A stretch of 64,000 nucleotides of DNA from an uncultured Lachnospira sp. (GCA_910585095.1 CAJUBU010000014.1:37740-101739), one strand, 5' to 3'. Numbered from the stretch's first letter, positions 44,652 to 53,732 are shown. Numbers and translations are program-made. The notes: a model not told the origin generated them from the letters alone.

Positions 44652-45905
44652 TTATTTCTCTTTTAAAGACATTTTTATAAATAGATTTTTTGCACGAATT
44701 GCTATTATCAAAGAAATAAAACCTGCAAACAAAATCACAATCCATTCAACACCTTTGCAATATTCAAATAAAATACCATATAGCGCATTGCCCAGCGGCT
44801 GCGCACACATTGAAATTGTAAGAACAACTGACATCACTTTTCCAATGAGATGCTGTGGTGTCTCGACTTGGACAAAAGACAGCATTTGTACGGCAAAAAC
44901 TGTTGAAAATATCATAATCATAAAGCCACATAGTATCATAACCAGATAATTTATAAAGCCCGATGAAAATAATAGTAAAGAAACACCCATAGGAAACACA
45001 AATAAAGCACAGGCTATTATCAGTGTTCCTGCTCGTTTAATAACTAATTTATTGGCAAAAATACCTGTACAGATGCCGCCTATCAGCCCTCCTGCTGCTA
45101 ACATCCCCTCTGCATATCCAAGCAATTTGTTTACCTGCAATTCTCCCAAATTTAACACTTCCGTTATTATATAAGACATTCCAACCATAATCATTGCTGA
45201 TAAAAATAAATTAATTCCACAAACCACCAGCAGCACTTTGCCAATAACAGATTTCTCTTTTCGTATAAATCGGATACTCTCTGAAAAATCTTTTATTGCC
45301 ATCCTGCATATACCGCTATTAGAATCTTGTTTGACAAATGGTATTTTAATAAAAATTTCCATAATTGCTGACAAAATAAAACAGACCATACAAACCCACA
45401 AAACACATTTTAGCCCATATGTACTATATAAAATCCCTCCAAATATAGGACCTATAAGCGTTGCAAATGAATTAATTACATTGACAATAGAATTTGCCGC
45501 CATATAATTGCTTTGACTTACCAATGCAGGTATACTTGCCTGCACCGATGGCTGATATATACCTGCAATGCTATATAAAAGCATCAGCATAATGGTCAAT
45601 ACCAAAATCAGATTAACATGCAAAAAAAGTAAAGAAAATACAAAAATACTTATAGCTGTAAAAAAATCCAATATCACCATCACATTTCTTTTATTTACTC
45701 TATCCGCAAGAATACCGCCTGCTGGCGATAACAAGATGGCAGGAATAAAAGCACATGCTGTAACGTTTCCATAAATAACAGAAGAACCTGTTTGATTTAA
45801 TAAATACAATGGCAGTGCAAATCTTATGGTGGCATTGCCAAACAGTGAGATAATCTGTCCAATAATCACTAAAATAAAATCTTTTGAAAATAATTTTTGA
45901 TTCAT
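44652..45905 (-). CDS. MFS drug exporter (second paralogue)
   Basis: This 417-residue, 12-helix major facilitator is closely similar in layout to the product at 24839-26086. The start is FSKDFILVIIGQIISLFGNA, the loop GGILADRVNKRNVMVILD, and the later segment QVETPQHLIGKVMSVVLT matches QRTPNHLIGKVMAYTSAIT of the paralogue. The ATG at 45905 follows GCAGAAATGAGGAAAAA. The frame is open for 36 codons further but that DNA is the structured leader B. A TetR gene lies 424 bp upstream, with a shared operator motif before both genes. Confidence 0.9.
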   Translation of the reverse strand: MNQKLFSKDFILVIIGQIISLFGNATIRFALPLYLLNQTGSSVIYGNVTACAFIPAILLSPAGGILADRVNKRNVMVILDFFTAISIFVFSLLFLHVNLILVLTIMLMLLYSIAGIYQPSVQASIPALVSQSNYMAANSIVNVINSFATLIGPIFGGILYSTYGLKCVLWVCMVCFILSAIMEIFIKIPFVKQDSNSGICRMAIKDFSESIRFIRKEKSVIGKVLLVVCGINLFLSAMIMVGMSYIITEVLNLGELQVNKLLGYAEGMLAAGGLIGGICTGIFANKLVIKRAGTLIIACALFVFPMGVSLLLFSSGFINYLVMILCGFMIMIFSTVFAVQMLSFVQVETPQHLIGKVMSVVLTISMCAQPLGNALYGILFEYCKGVEWIVILFAGFISLIIAIRAKNLFIKMSLKEK

Positions 45906-46010
45906 TTTTTCCTCATTTCTGCGCTGCTTTTTACATAAAGAACAAAATGTTCCTAGTGATTTGTATAAAGCTGCGCCATACACAAACCCTACAATTAAAA
46001 TCTTAATTTT
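45906..46010 (-). promoter_or_regulatory. Candidate structured leader RNA (copy B, MFS exporter)
   Basis: P1 AATTAA/TTAATT, P2 TTTGTGT/ATACAAA with loop GGCGCAGCTT (45959-45987), P3 GAACA/TGTTC, then AAGCAGCGC-AGAAATGAGG and the ATG. The P2 loop GCGC.GCTT is complementary to AAGC.GCGC. Layout and spacing equal copies A and C while the stem sequences differ. Confidence 0.6.
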
Positions 46011-46260
46011 CAATCATAACCTTCATATGCTCACTAATTTTTAGTAATAGCTAACAGATATTACTTCAATTAAATACTTGTTTTCATACACCATACCCTT
46101 TTTAATAATCGTATGTAAATTAAAATATATTTTTTTAATAGTTAAATCGAATTTTTTTCTGAAGAAAGTTAAAACATATCTACAACCCGCTACGCTACTT
46201 GCTCATAACTTCATAAAGCTTCTATCCCTATTAAAACAATGATGACCTTGCAATATAAAT

Positions 46261-46273
46261 ACCAAACGACGGT
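46261..46273. promoter_or_regulatory. Probable TetR operator in front of the second MFS gene
   Basis: ACCAAACGACGGT, extended by TATG, shares ACGGTATG and the ACC...GGT dyad with ACCGACTAACGGT at 47001-47013 upstream of the TetR gene. This suggests one repressor acts at both. Confidence 0.6.
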
Positions 46274-46292
46274 ATGTATTATTTTAAAATGT

Positions 46293-46328
46293 AAGACTGT
46301 CATATATTTATTTTTATACAACAGTCTT
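46293..46328 (-). terminator. Hairpin terminator after the second TetR gene
   Basis: AAGACTG/CAGTCTT arms, directly adjoining the tetR stop codon on the minus strand, with T-rich DNA after it. The arm sequence belongs to the ACTGTTGTA palindrome group. Confidence 0.6.
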
Positions 46329-46982
46329 TTATCGTTTCTCTTGATAAATTGATGTCAACTCTTGTAATCGCTCTAACATTTCTTTATCTACAATATCCAG
46401 CCCAAATCCCTTCATCATTTGTTGAAATACCATAAACTTGCAATAAGATTCTTCTTGTGTGTCTTCAAATATCATAGGATTTATCCATACATTCGCTGCA
46501 AGCATAATTAACTCAGCCAACTGCTTTGGATAATTTGTCTGAATAGAACCATCCTTAATACCTTCTTCAATAATAGGCAAAATATAATTCGGTGTCGCTT
46601 CTTCCATTGTATCTTGTAAAAGACCAACCAGAAGCTTTGAATTATTATGAAAATTGGGCGCTGTCGCAAAAATTTCTTCTTGAACAGGTCGACTAATCGA
46701 TGCCTTAAAAATTGTTTTTAACTTTTCCTTTCCATTCAAATCGGAACGGTCACAAACATTTGCAAGCAACTGATTGGATTGTGCTGTCATTCTTTCTATC
46801 ACTGCAATCAAAATATCTTCTTTGGACTTAAAATGATGATAGATAGCACCTTTGCTAAGTCCTCCTAAATTGTCAATAATATCTTGAATTGATGTATATT
46901 CATAACCTTTTTTCATAAACAAACGATATGCCACATCCAATATTAACTGAACCGTCTGTTCTGGGTTCTTATTTCGAGCCAT
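46329..46982 (-). CDS. TetR-family regulator of the second MFS exporter
   Basis: This 217-residue regulator has the DNA-binding part ILDVAYRLFMKKGYEYTSIQ then DIIDNLGGLSKGAIYHHFKS. It starts at the ATG after GGAGGTGAATAGCATA; the ATG six codons earlier would overlap the operator. The operator-like dyad at 47001-47013 is 18 bp upstream, and a related site lies between this gene and the MFS gene. Confidence 0.9.
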   Translation of the reverse strand: MARNKNPEQTVQLILDVAYRLFMKKGYEYTSIQDIIDNLGGLSKGAIYHHFKSKEDILIAVIERMTAQSNQLLANVCDRSDLNGKEKLKTIFKASISRPVQEEIFATAPNFHNNSKLLVGLLQDTMEEATPNYILPIIEEGIKDGSIQTNYPKQLAELIMLAANVWINPMIFEDTQEESYCKFMVFQQMMKGFGLDIVDKEMLERLQELTSIYQEKR

Positions 46983-47000
46983 TATGCTATTCACCTCCAA

Positions 47001-47013
47001 ACCGACTAACGGT
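47001..47013. promoter_or_regulatory. TetR operator upstream of the second TetR gene
   Basis: ACCGACTAACGGT is a 4-bp-arm dyad within AACCGACTAACGGTATGAT, matching the site at 46261-46273. Confidence 0.65.
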
Positions 47014-47184
47014 ATGATAACATATTATTTACAATATTGTCAAATTTATATTTTATATCTCTTATTGCACTTAGATGTATCTTTGCCTATCAATATACTT
47101 CACATTACACCAAAATTGTTCAAACAATTTATCTGCATATTTAATATTTACTTTTTATTGTATAATGAACAACTTATTCTATTT

Positions 47185-47877
47185 TTATATATTGTCTTTT
47201 TTATATATTATCAAAAATGCCGCTATAATTAAAATAATATTACCTATCATAATCACTCCGGTTTCCCATGTAATTTTAATTTGCTCTAAATGATTGACAA
47301 GAAGATATAATTGTTCAGAAAAAAGAAATTTAGAGAATTTTTTAATAGTTTCGTTAAACATCGAAAGCATAGGCAAAAATGAAAGAACCATCATCACAGG
47401 AACAGTAATTGATGTTGCAACCATTTGATTTTTGCTTACAAGACCAATCGTTGCGCCTAAAAGAAAAGAACAAATATGCCCCACAAACATAATAAGCATA
47501 AATCGAAGCAAATCTATTCCTGTATATCCACCTGTCAATCCCATAATAAGTGAACCTATCATACATATAACGATAATATAAATAGCATTTCCAATTAAAT
47601 ATTCAAATGCCCTCACATTACACATTTTCAGTACACGCAATGTATTTTTTTCTTTCTCTTCTGCAATAATTGCAGCAATACTAGTAAGCGACGCCATTCC
47701 TACATACATTATGCCAAATAAATTGACAAAAAAATGAGGTGGCATATCCTGCATATTCATTGCATTTTCCATAATAATTGTCATCAAAGGAAACATAATA
47801 AATTGAATTAAAATGGCTTTATTTTTTATTGTATCTTTTAACTGCTTCCACAAGATTGCTTTAATATGATTTTTCAT
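47185..47877 (-). CDS. ABC-2 type permease
   Basis: This 230-residue membrane protein has six predicted helices and the ABC-2 permease features IIAEEKEKNTLRVLKMCNVR and LLGATIGLVSKNQMVATSIT. It overlaps its ATPase gene by ATGA. It is the last gene of the operon LytTR-DUF3021-ATPase-permease. The substrate is unknown; drug or lipid export is usual for this arrangement. Confidence 0.9.
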   Translation of the reverse strand: MKNHIKAILWKQLKDTIKNKAILIQFIMFPLMTIIMENAMNMQDMPPHFFVNLFGIMYVGMASLTSIAAIIAEEKEKNTLRVLKMCNVRAFEYLIGNAIYIIVICMIGSLIMGLTGGYTGIDLLRFMLIMFVGHICSFLLGATIGLVSKNQMVATSITVPVMMVLSFLPMLSMFNETIKKFSKFLFSEQLYLLVNHLEQIKITWETGVIMIGNIILIIAAFLIIYKKDNI

Positions 47878-48761
47878 AATTCAAATTTCCTTCCTGTTAA
47901 TTCCATAAAAACCGTCTCTAAATTAGGTTCTGTGGAATGTATCGTCTCAACTTCATCCTTTAAAAAATAGGATTTAATTTGTTCCCCGCATTCCCTATTA
48001 TGCTGCAATGAAACATCCTCACCATTTTTCAAATGAATATCAATTTTTTTTTGATGATTATAGCGTCTGCAAATATCTGAAGGAGAGCCATATTCAACAA
48101 TCTTTCCATTGTTTAAAAGCGCAATATTGTCACAGAGTTGTTGTGCCTCATACATATTATGCGTTGTTAAAAAAATGGTCGTCCCCCGTTTTTTTTCAGC
48201 TAAAATCATTTTATGTATCGCCTCAACCGTAGTTGGGTCTAATCCGCTTGTCGGCTCGTCAAGAAATAAAATAGCAGGCGCTCGCAATATTGCTCTTGCA
48301 AATGCTAAACGATTTGTCATACCTTTTGATAAATTCATTACCAATGTTTTTTTTGCATCCAATAATCCAACATCATTTAATATGGTTTCTATATTTTTAT
48401 CGCTTTTTACTCTTTCTTGTGAATCATATTTTTTCTTGTTTTTACTTTTATCTATCATTTGATAAAATTTTAAATTATCATAACAATTCATTCTTTCATA
48501 TAAACCAAAGTTATCCATCATAATTCCAATTTGCTTATAATGTTCACCTGTCATATTTGCGGACGGTGTTCCTAAAATAAAACTACTCCCGCTAGTTGCC
48601 TTTAACTGTCCTGTCAAAATATAAATCAATGTTGTCTTTCCTGCTCCTGATGGACCCAAAAGCCCAAATATTTCACCTGCATCTACATCAAAATTAATAT
48701 TGTCCAACACTGTTTTTTCATTAAAATTATGTTTTAAATTCTTTATACAAATCGCTTTCAT
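47874..48761 (-). CDS. ABC transporter ATPase of the LytTR operon
   Basis: This 295-residue ATPase has Walker A GPSGAGKTTLIYIL, signature NLSKGMTNRLAFARA, Walker B AILFLDEPTSGLD and FLTTHNMYEA. The signature has SKGM in place of SGGQ, a variation common in ABC-2 exporters. The last 60 residues form a C-terminal extension ending ETVFMELTGRKFEL. It overlaps both neighbours by four bases. Confidence 0.92.
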   Translation of the reverse strand: MKAICIKNLKHNFNEKTVLDNINFDVDAGEIFGLLGPSGAGKTTLIYILTGQLKATSGSSFILGTPSANMTGEHYKQIGIMMDNFGLYERMNCYDNLKFYQMIDKSKNKKKYDSQERVKSDKNIETILNDVGLLDAKKTLVMNLSKGMTNRLAFARAILRAPAILFLDEPTSGLDPTTVEAIHKMILAEKKRGTTIFLTTHNMYEAQQLCDNIALLNNGKIVEYGSPSDICRRYNHQKKIDIHLKNGEDVSLQHNRECGEQIKSYFLKDEVETIHSTEPNLETVFMELTGRKFEL

Positions 48762-49228
48762 TTACTCTCCTTTAAATGCTCCAATGCTTCCTGCATTTTT
48801 TTATTATCACTTTTTTCTTTGATTGCAGATATAACCACACTAATACATGCACAGACAAAGAAACAAACAAAAAACATCGTCCATGATTTCATATCATTAA
48901 CAGGAAACCATTGAAAAATAGCCGCAAAGATGCCAATTAACAAAATAACACATACAAACATCATAATGGTTCTTATTATAATGCTGACGCGTTTTATTAA
49001 AACATCTGTAAAAAACAGCCATCTTAAACTGGCAATTATAATAGACAAAAATAAATACTGTATTAATGTGGAAATGGCAATCCCCGAATTGCCTAATTGA
49101 AACATGGAAGAATATCCTTTTGCCATTTCACCAAACACCGAACAAAACACACAAAGGCTCAAGATTGAAATGCCCCAGATAACCATAATCTGAATAAGAT
49201 AATCAAATATTGTACTCTTTTTTATCAT
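48758..49228 (-). CDS. DUF3021 membrane protein
   Basis: This 156-residue protein has four hydrophobic helices and a charged C-terminal tail. It matches DUF3021, a family found beside LytTR regulators, where it is thought to act as a membrane inhibitor or sensor of the LytTR protein. It overlaps the LytTR and ATPase genes by four bases each, so the pair LytTR-DUF3021 is a regulatory unit for the exporter. Confidence 0.85.
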   Translation of the reverse strand: MIKKSTIFDYLIQIMVIWGISILSLCVFCSVFGEMAKGYSSMFQLGNSGIAISTLIQYLFLSIIIASLRWLFFTDVLIKRVSIIIRTIMMFVCVILLIGIFAAIFQWFPVNDMKSWTMFFVCFFVCACISVVISAIKEKSDNKKMQEALEHLKESK

Positions 49229-49668
49229 TTCGTAACCCCCAATCTTCTTTTAATTTCATCTGCATATTGCCTTGATACCATGATTTGCTCTCCATTTTTT
49301 AAAGTTAAACGCAATTTTCTTCCAACATCATTTTTTATAGACTGAATAAATTGCAAATGCACCAAACAAGATTTGCTTACTCTAAAAAATCCGCTTTTAC
49401 ATAATCGTTCTTCCATCTCATATAATTTTAATTTTGATTCATATATTGCCTCATCTGCATACACAAATGTTTTTCGTTCCAACGCTTCTATATATAAAAT
49501 CTTGCTGACATCTAAAAGATAATTTTCACCATCTTTTGTAACGCTCATTTGCTGATTAATCATTTGCAGCATTGCAATTATATTTTCAACGCTAGGCGTC
49601 ATTTGACTGCAATGAATATTGATTTCAACATCATCTAATTTTTCATTTATATTTACTGTAATTTTCAA
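49225..49668 (-). CDS. LytTR-domain DNA-binding regulator (TTG start)
   Basis: This 147-residue protein carries a LytTR domain in the C-terminal 100 residues: LLDVSKILYIEALERKTFVY, FFRVSKSCLVHLQFIQSIKN and LKNGEQIMVSRQYADEIKRR. No receiver domain is present, so it is the LytTR-DUF3021 type. The start is a TTG after GGAGGTATAAAGA; no ATG is available nearby. It opens the operon. Confidence 0.88.
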   Translation of the reverse strand: MKITVNINEKLDDVEINIHCSQMTPSVENIIAMLQMINQQMSVTKDGENYLLDVSKILYIEALERKTFVYADEAIYESKLKLYEMEERLCKSGFFRVSKSCLVHLQFIQSIKNDVGRKLRLTLKNGEQIMVSRQYADEIKRRLGVTK

Positions 49669-49770
49669 TCTTTATACCTCCATAAAAATGAGTCTATCAG
49701 CAAATTGTTTTTTGAACAATAGAAGAAAACGCAAGTTGCCATATCAAATACATAAGTTGCCATAAAAAAT

Positions 49771-49810
49771 ATAAGCTTGCCTGTACTGTCAAGTAACAAG
49801 GCAAGCTTAT
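49771..49810 (-). terminator. Terminator of cysK
   Basis: ATAAGCTTGCC and GGCAAGCTTAT pair perfectly, followed on the minus strand by ATTTTTTA. Confidence 0.85.
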
Positions 49811-49817
49811 AGGGTAT

Positions 49818-49857
49818 GAGCAAGCAGCATAGCGAATTGCAAATATCCCCTTAACTT
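49818..49857 (-). repeat. Partial copy of interspersed repeat X (5' end)
   Basis: GAGCAAGCAGCATAGCGAAT followed by TGCAAATATCCCCTTAA matches the repeat start in minus orientation, between cysK and its terminator. Confidence 0.7.
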
Positions 49858-49883
49858 TATTATTTCTATTTTTTATAACAATA

Positions 49884-50825
49884 TTATTCGCCATCAGAAA
49901 ATAACGGCGTTGACAAATATCGGTCTCCAGAATCGGGAAGTAAGACAACAATTGTTTTACCTTCATTTTCAGGTCGTTTTGCAAGAATTGCTGCAGCCTT
50001 TAACGCCGCTCCTGAAGAAATACCTACCAAAATTCCCTCACTTACAGCAAATGCTTTTCCCTCTATAAATGCATCCTCATTTTCTATTGTAATAATTTCA
50101 TCATAAATTTTTGTATTTAAAGCGTCTGGAACAAACCCTGCACCAATTCCTTGAATTTTATGGGCGCCGGAAATCCCTTTAGAAAGCACAGGACTTGTTG
50201 CTGGTTCTATGGCAACCACCTTTATATTTGGATTTTTTTCTTTTAAATATTCTCCCACACCCGTTATTGTGCCGCCAGTGCCAACACCTGCAACAAAAAT
50301 ATCCACTTTTCCATCCGTTTGTTCCCATATTTCAGGCGCCGTAGTTAATTTATGTGCAGCAGGATTAGCAGGATTTACAAATTGTCCTAAAATAACAGCA
50401 TTTGGAATTTCTTTTGCAAGCTGTTCTGCCTTTTCAATAGCGCCTTTCATTCCCTTTGTGCCTTCCGTAAGCACTAACTGCGCGCCATACGCCTTTAAAA
50501 GATTTCTTCTTTCCACACTCATCGTTTCTGGCAATGTAAGTATAGCGGTATACCCCTTAGCTGCTGCAACTGCTGCAATGCCAATTCCTGTGTTCCCACT
50601 GGTAGGCTCAATAATCGTCGCCCCTTCTTTTAATATTCCTTTTTTTTCGGCATCCTCAATCATAGCCAATGCAACACGGTCTTTTACAGAACCTGCTGGA
50701 TTTAAATATTCAAGCTTTGCAAGAATCGTCGCATTTTTAATTCCTGCTTTCTTCATATAACCATTTAATTTTAATAGTGGTGTTTTTCCAATTAACTCTA
50801 ATGCGCTTTCTCTTATATCACTCAT
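49884..50825 (-). CDS. cysK: Cysteine synthase A (O-acetylserine sulfhydrylase)
   Basis: This 313-residue PLP enzyme forms cysteine from O-acetylserine and sulfide. The PLP lysine is Lys48 in YLNPAGSVKDRVALAMIED. The substrate loop is EPTSGNTGIGIAAVAAAKGY, and the phosphate cradle GVGTGGTITGVGEYL is present. The C-terminus ends LLPDSGDRYLSTPLF as in CysK. GGAGG precedes the ATG. It is monocistronic with a perfect terminator. No cysE gene is adjacent. Confidence 0.95.
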   Translation of the reverse strand: MSDIRESALELIGKTPLLKLNGYMKKAGIKNATILAKLEYLNPAGSVKDRVALAMIEDAEKKGILKEGATIIEPTSGNTGIGIAAVAAAKGYTAILTLPETMSVERRNLLKAYGAQLVLTEGTKGMKGAIEKAEQLAKEIPNAVILGQFVNPANPAAHKLTTAPEIWEQTDGKVDIFVAGVGTGGTITGVGEYLKEKNPNIKVVAIEPATSPVLSKGISGAHKIQGIGAGFVPDALNTKIYDEIITIENEDAFIEGKAFAVSEGILVGISSGAALKAAAILAKRPENEGKTIVVLLPDSGDRYLSTPLFSDGE

Positions 50826-50932
50826 AACAATCCTCCATCTTGTTCAAAGTCTATTTCATACTTTTTTGATAGGCTTTATATGTTTTTCCAAAATTATACA
50901 TTCCATATATCACCTTGTCAATATTTGTTTTT

Positions 50933-51187
50933 TTATTTTTCTTCTATTTCATCTTGTTTGGGACGACGCACATAAATAAGCATTTCTTTTTCACAAGCAC
51001 CATATTCATTATAATTTTTTCGTGCTTGCTCTAAAGTTATACCATGATTGCAATCACTTTTTTCGTTGCTCGCAAGAATAAACACATCATTTTCCCAAAA
51101 GCAAACAGGACATATATATCCACATGCATCCTCTATTGGCACATTATATGTATAATATCCACAACATGGACAAGAATATCTTTGCAT
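50933..51187 (-). CDS. CPCC-family cysteine-rich protein
   Basis: This 84-residue protein starts MQRYSCPCCGYYTYNVPIED then GYICPVCFWENDVFIL. It has the CPCC...CPVC metal-binding knuckle of the CPCC family, and later ITLEQARKNYNEYGACEKEM. Function is unknown; these proteins are often immunity-like or stress-associated. The ATG at 51187 follows CAGAAATGAGGGTTAAA and is preceded by the structured leader C. Confidence 0.85.
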   Translation of the reverse strand: MQRYSCPCCGYYTYNVPIEDACGYICPVCFWENDVFILASNEKSDCNHGITLEQARKNYNEYGACEKEMLIYVRRPKQDEIEEK

Positions 51188-51298
51188 TTTAACCCTCATT
51201 TCTGTGCTGCTTTTTTAAACAAAAAACAAAATTTTATTTTTACAACTTTGTGTCAAGCAACGCGCAGACACAAATTGCTAGTTAAATTTTATTTAACT
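51188..51298 (-). promoter_or_regulatory. Candidate structured leader RNA (copy C, CPCC gene)
   Basis: P1 AGTTAAAT/ATTTAACT, P2 TTTGTGTC/GACACAAA (perfect 8 bp, 51247-51274) with loop TGCGCGTTGCTT, P3 AAAAT/ATTTT, then AAGCAGCAC-AGAAATGAGG and ATG. It keeps the same order as copies A and B with compensatory stem changes. Confidence 0.6.
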
Positions 51299-51488
51299 TG
51301 TGAAATAATTTACTTTTCACACTAATCCTCCACTCCAAAGCATCATAAATATACTTATTTTATATAGTAACATTTTTTATTAAAAAAAACATAAAAAGTA
51401 GATAAATCGTTGAAAATTATATAATATAAAATAGAAAAGCATTTGTTTTTACAATGAGAAAATGTTAGAAAGGTATAAAATTTGATTT

Positions 51489-52163
51489 ATGAGAGATAAA
51501 ATTTTAATTGTTGACGATGAAATGGATATTGTATCCATGTTGAAAGACTATTTTTTATATAACGGCTATGATGTAATAACGGCTGTCAATGGTTTAGAAG
51601 CTATCAAAAAAGCACAAAATCAGCCAGATATTATCTTGCTTGATATCAATATGCCTGATATTGATGGTATCGAAGTTTGTTCTCAAATAAGAGATTTTGT
51701 GACATGTCCTATTGTATTTCTCACAGCTCGAATTGAGGATAACGATAAAATTAAGGGCTTTGGTATTGGAGCGGATGATTATATTGTAAAACCATTTTCA
51801 ATTGATGAACTTGGCGCAAGGGTTTCTGCTCATCTAAGAAGGGAACGCCGTCAAAGGAAATCCTCAAAAATACATTTTGACAATAAGGTCGCTATCGATT
51901 ATTCCGAAAGAAGTGTTTATTATAATGGTACAATAATTCCTCTTGCAAAAAAAGAATTTGACATTATTGAACTTTTATCTTCACATACAGGGCAAGTTTT
52001 TAGCAAAGAGCGAATATACGAGCTAGTTTGGGACTATGACAGTGAGGGCGACAGTTCTGTTGTTGCTGAGCATATTCGCCGTATCCGCACAAAATTTGCA
52101 GCCGTTGGAATGAAATCTTATATTGAGACAGTCTGGGGAGTGGGTTATAAATGGGCAAAATAA
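51489..52163 (+). CDS. OmpR-family response regulator
   Basis: This 224-residue regulator has a receiver domain with Asp52 in ILLDINMPDIDGIEVC and KPFSIDELGARV. A winged-helix output domain includes IPLAKKEFDIIELLSSHTGQ and SVVAEHIRRIRTKFAAVG. It overlaps the kinase start by 13 bp. The pair lies upstream of an ABC-2 operon that it may control. The ribosome site (AAAGG) is rather far from the ATG. Confidence 0.92.
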   Translation: MRDKILIVDDEMDIVSMLKDYFLYNGYDVITAVNGLEAIKKAQNQPDIILLDINMPDIDGIEVCSQIRDFVTCPIVFLTARIEDNDKIKGFGIGADDYIVKPFSIDELGARVSAHLRRERRQRKSSKIHFDNKVAIDYSERSVYYNGTIIPLAKKEFDIIELLSSHTGQVFSKERIYELVWDYDSEGDSSVVAEHIRRIRTKFAAVGMKSYIETVWGVGYKWAK

Positions 52164-53362
52164 AAAATTTTTTTCATCATAAATCCATTAAAATTTCTTT
52201 TACTATTTATATGCTTATCTGCATATTTTCAGCTCTCTTATTGTCCTTATTTTTTTCAAATCTTTGCCAATTTGGACAATCTGTAATTTATCAGAAATAT
52301 GATAATAAGTATGACACTTCTAGTCATGGGTATAAAACGGAGCTGAATTTTCTTAAAACAGAAGATGGAAAAATAGATGGCACACTTTATTATAATACAG
52401 TAGATATCACATCATTTTTTACACCGTTTGAAAAATCAATTTATAATATAATGAACTTTTTTACTTTGGCTTTTTATCCAATCTGTTTTATCCTATGCGT
52501 TGCAATAACAAGTATTTTATTTTATAAAAAACAATTACAAAAACCGTTTGAAATTCTTGATAACGCCGCAGATAATATATCCAAAAACAATCTTGACTTT
52601 AAAATTGTTTATAATAATCAAAATGAGTTGGGACGGCTTTGTTTATCGTTTGAAAAAATGCGTGCTACATTACAAGAAAATTATCTTGAAATGTGGCGGC
52701 AAATTGAGGAAAGAAAACGCCTTAATGCTGCTTTTGCCCATGATTTAAGAACCCCTTTAACGGTTTTAAAAGGTCAAAGCGAAATGTTAATAAAATATAC
52801 GCCTCAAATGTCAACAGAAAAAATAGTATCCACAGCCGAGATGATGCAGCGTCATATTGTACGATTGGAAGCATATGTAAATACAATGAATGATTTACAG
52901 CGATTAGAAGATATTGAGATAAACAAAACACCTGTAATTGTCGATGAAGCAATAAAACAAATGCGTTCAACAGGTATTTCTATTTGTCAAGACAAAAAAT
53001 TTATGTTTTCAGACGATATACCAGAAATGAAAAAAGAACTGATTATAGATTTTTCAATAATAATGAGAGTATATGAAAATTTACTTGCCAATGCTGTACG
53101 ATTTGCAAAAGAAAATATTTTTGTATCTGTAAGTATCAAAAATGATAATTTATATCTTATTGTATCTGATGATGGAAATGGTTTTACTAAAACAGAATTA
53201 TCCAATGCAACAAAACCTTTTTATAAATCCGATTATGAAAAAAATAATAACCATTTTGGCATGGGACTAAATATTTGTAAAATTCTCTGTGAAAAACATG
53301 GAGGCTCTTTGATACTTAAAAATAATGGTGGAGCTGTCATTACTGCTATATTTAAACAATAA
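52151..53362 (+). CDS. Sensor histidine kinase
   Basis: This 403-residue kinase has helices at about 16-36 and 104-125 with a 65-residue extracellular loop, then HAMP. The H-box AAFAHDLRTPLTVLKGQSEM has phosphoacceptor His197. ATPase motifs are VYENLLANAVRFAKEN, IVSDDGNGFTKTEL and HFGMGLNICKILCEK. It is coupled to the regulator gene. The ligand is unknown. The downstream neighbour is an interspersed repeat and then the ABC operon. Confidence 0.92.
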   Translation: MGKIKNFFHHKSIKISFTIYMLICIFSALLLSLFFSNLCQFGQSVIYQKYDNKYDTSSHGYKTELNFLKTEDGKIDGTLYYNTVDITSFFTPFEKSIYNIMNFFTLAFYPICFILCVAITSILFYKKQLQKPFEILDNAADNISKNNLDFKIVYNNQNELGRLCLSFEKMRATLQENYLEMWRQIEERKRLNAAFAHDLRTPLTVLKGQSEMLIKYTPQMSTEKIVSTAEMMQRHIVRLEAYVNTMNDLQRLEDIEINKTPVIVDEAIKQMRSTGISICQDKKFMFSDDIPEMKKELIIDFSIIMRVYENLLANAVRFAKENIFVSVSIKNDNLYLIVSDDGNGFTKTELSNATKPFYKSDYEKNNNHFGMGLNICKILCEKHGGSLILKNNGGAVITAIFKQ

Positions 53363-53537
53363 AATATGCCAACTCTGATGTAAGCCCACTGCAAAATAGC
53401 AATCTTATATTTCTGTTTTGCAATATTTTTGACATAAGGATGGCTCACAAAAAGTGTTATTCGTTGTTTTCTTATCAAACTTGATTTGTAGATAAAAAGT
53501 TGAAAAATACCCTTTATCATTAAGCTATTCGATAGTC

Positions 53538-53695
53538 AAGCGGATATTCGCAATCCGCTACGCTACTTGCTCAAACCATCTAGCTGCTATTGCAGCTTTT
53601 CAGTGGGAATTTATACTTCCACTGAACCAAGCAAGTTCCCCACTTATTTTATACCTACAGCATTGAAGTGAGGGACTTCCTTGATAAGGTTAAAA
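53538..53695 (+). repeat. Interspersed repeat X, complete copy 2
   Basis: It begins AAGCGGATATTCGCAATCCG and ends TTGATAAGGTTAAA. Four successive hairpins are visible: CGGAT/ATCCG, AGCTGC/GCAGCT, CAGTGG/CCACTG and CCCCACTT/AAGTGAGGG. It ends 38 bp before the ABC ATPase start. Confidence 0.85.
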
Positions 53696-53732
53696 AAACA
53701 TGTGCAAATTCAACACAGAAATGAGGATTACA

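Noticed and set aside
53524..53700. Riboswitch controlling the ABC operon
   Set aside because: The structured region recurs as a complete or partial repeat at many unrelated intergenic sites and in both orientations, so it is an interspersed repeat rather than a gene-specific leader.
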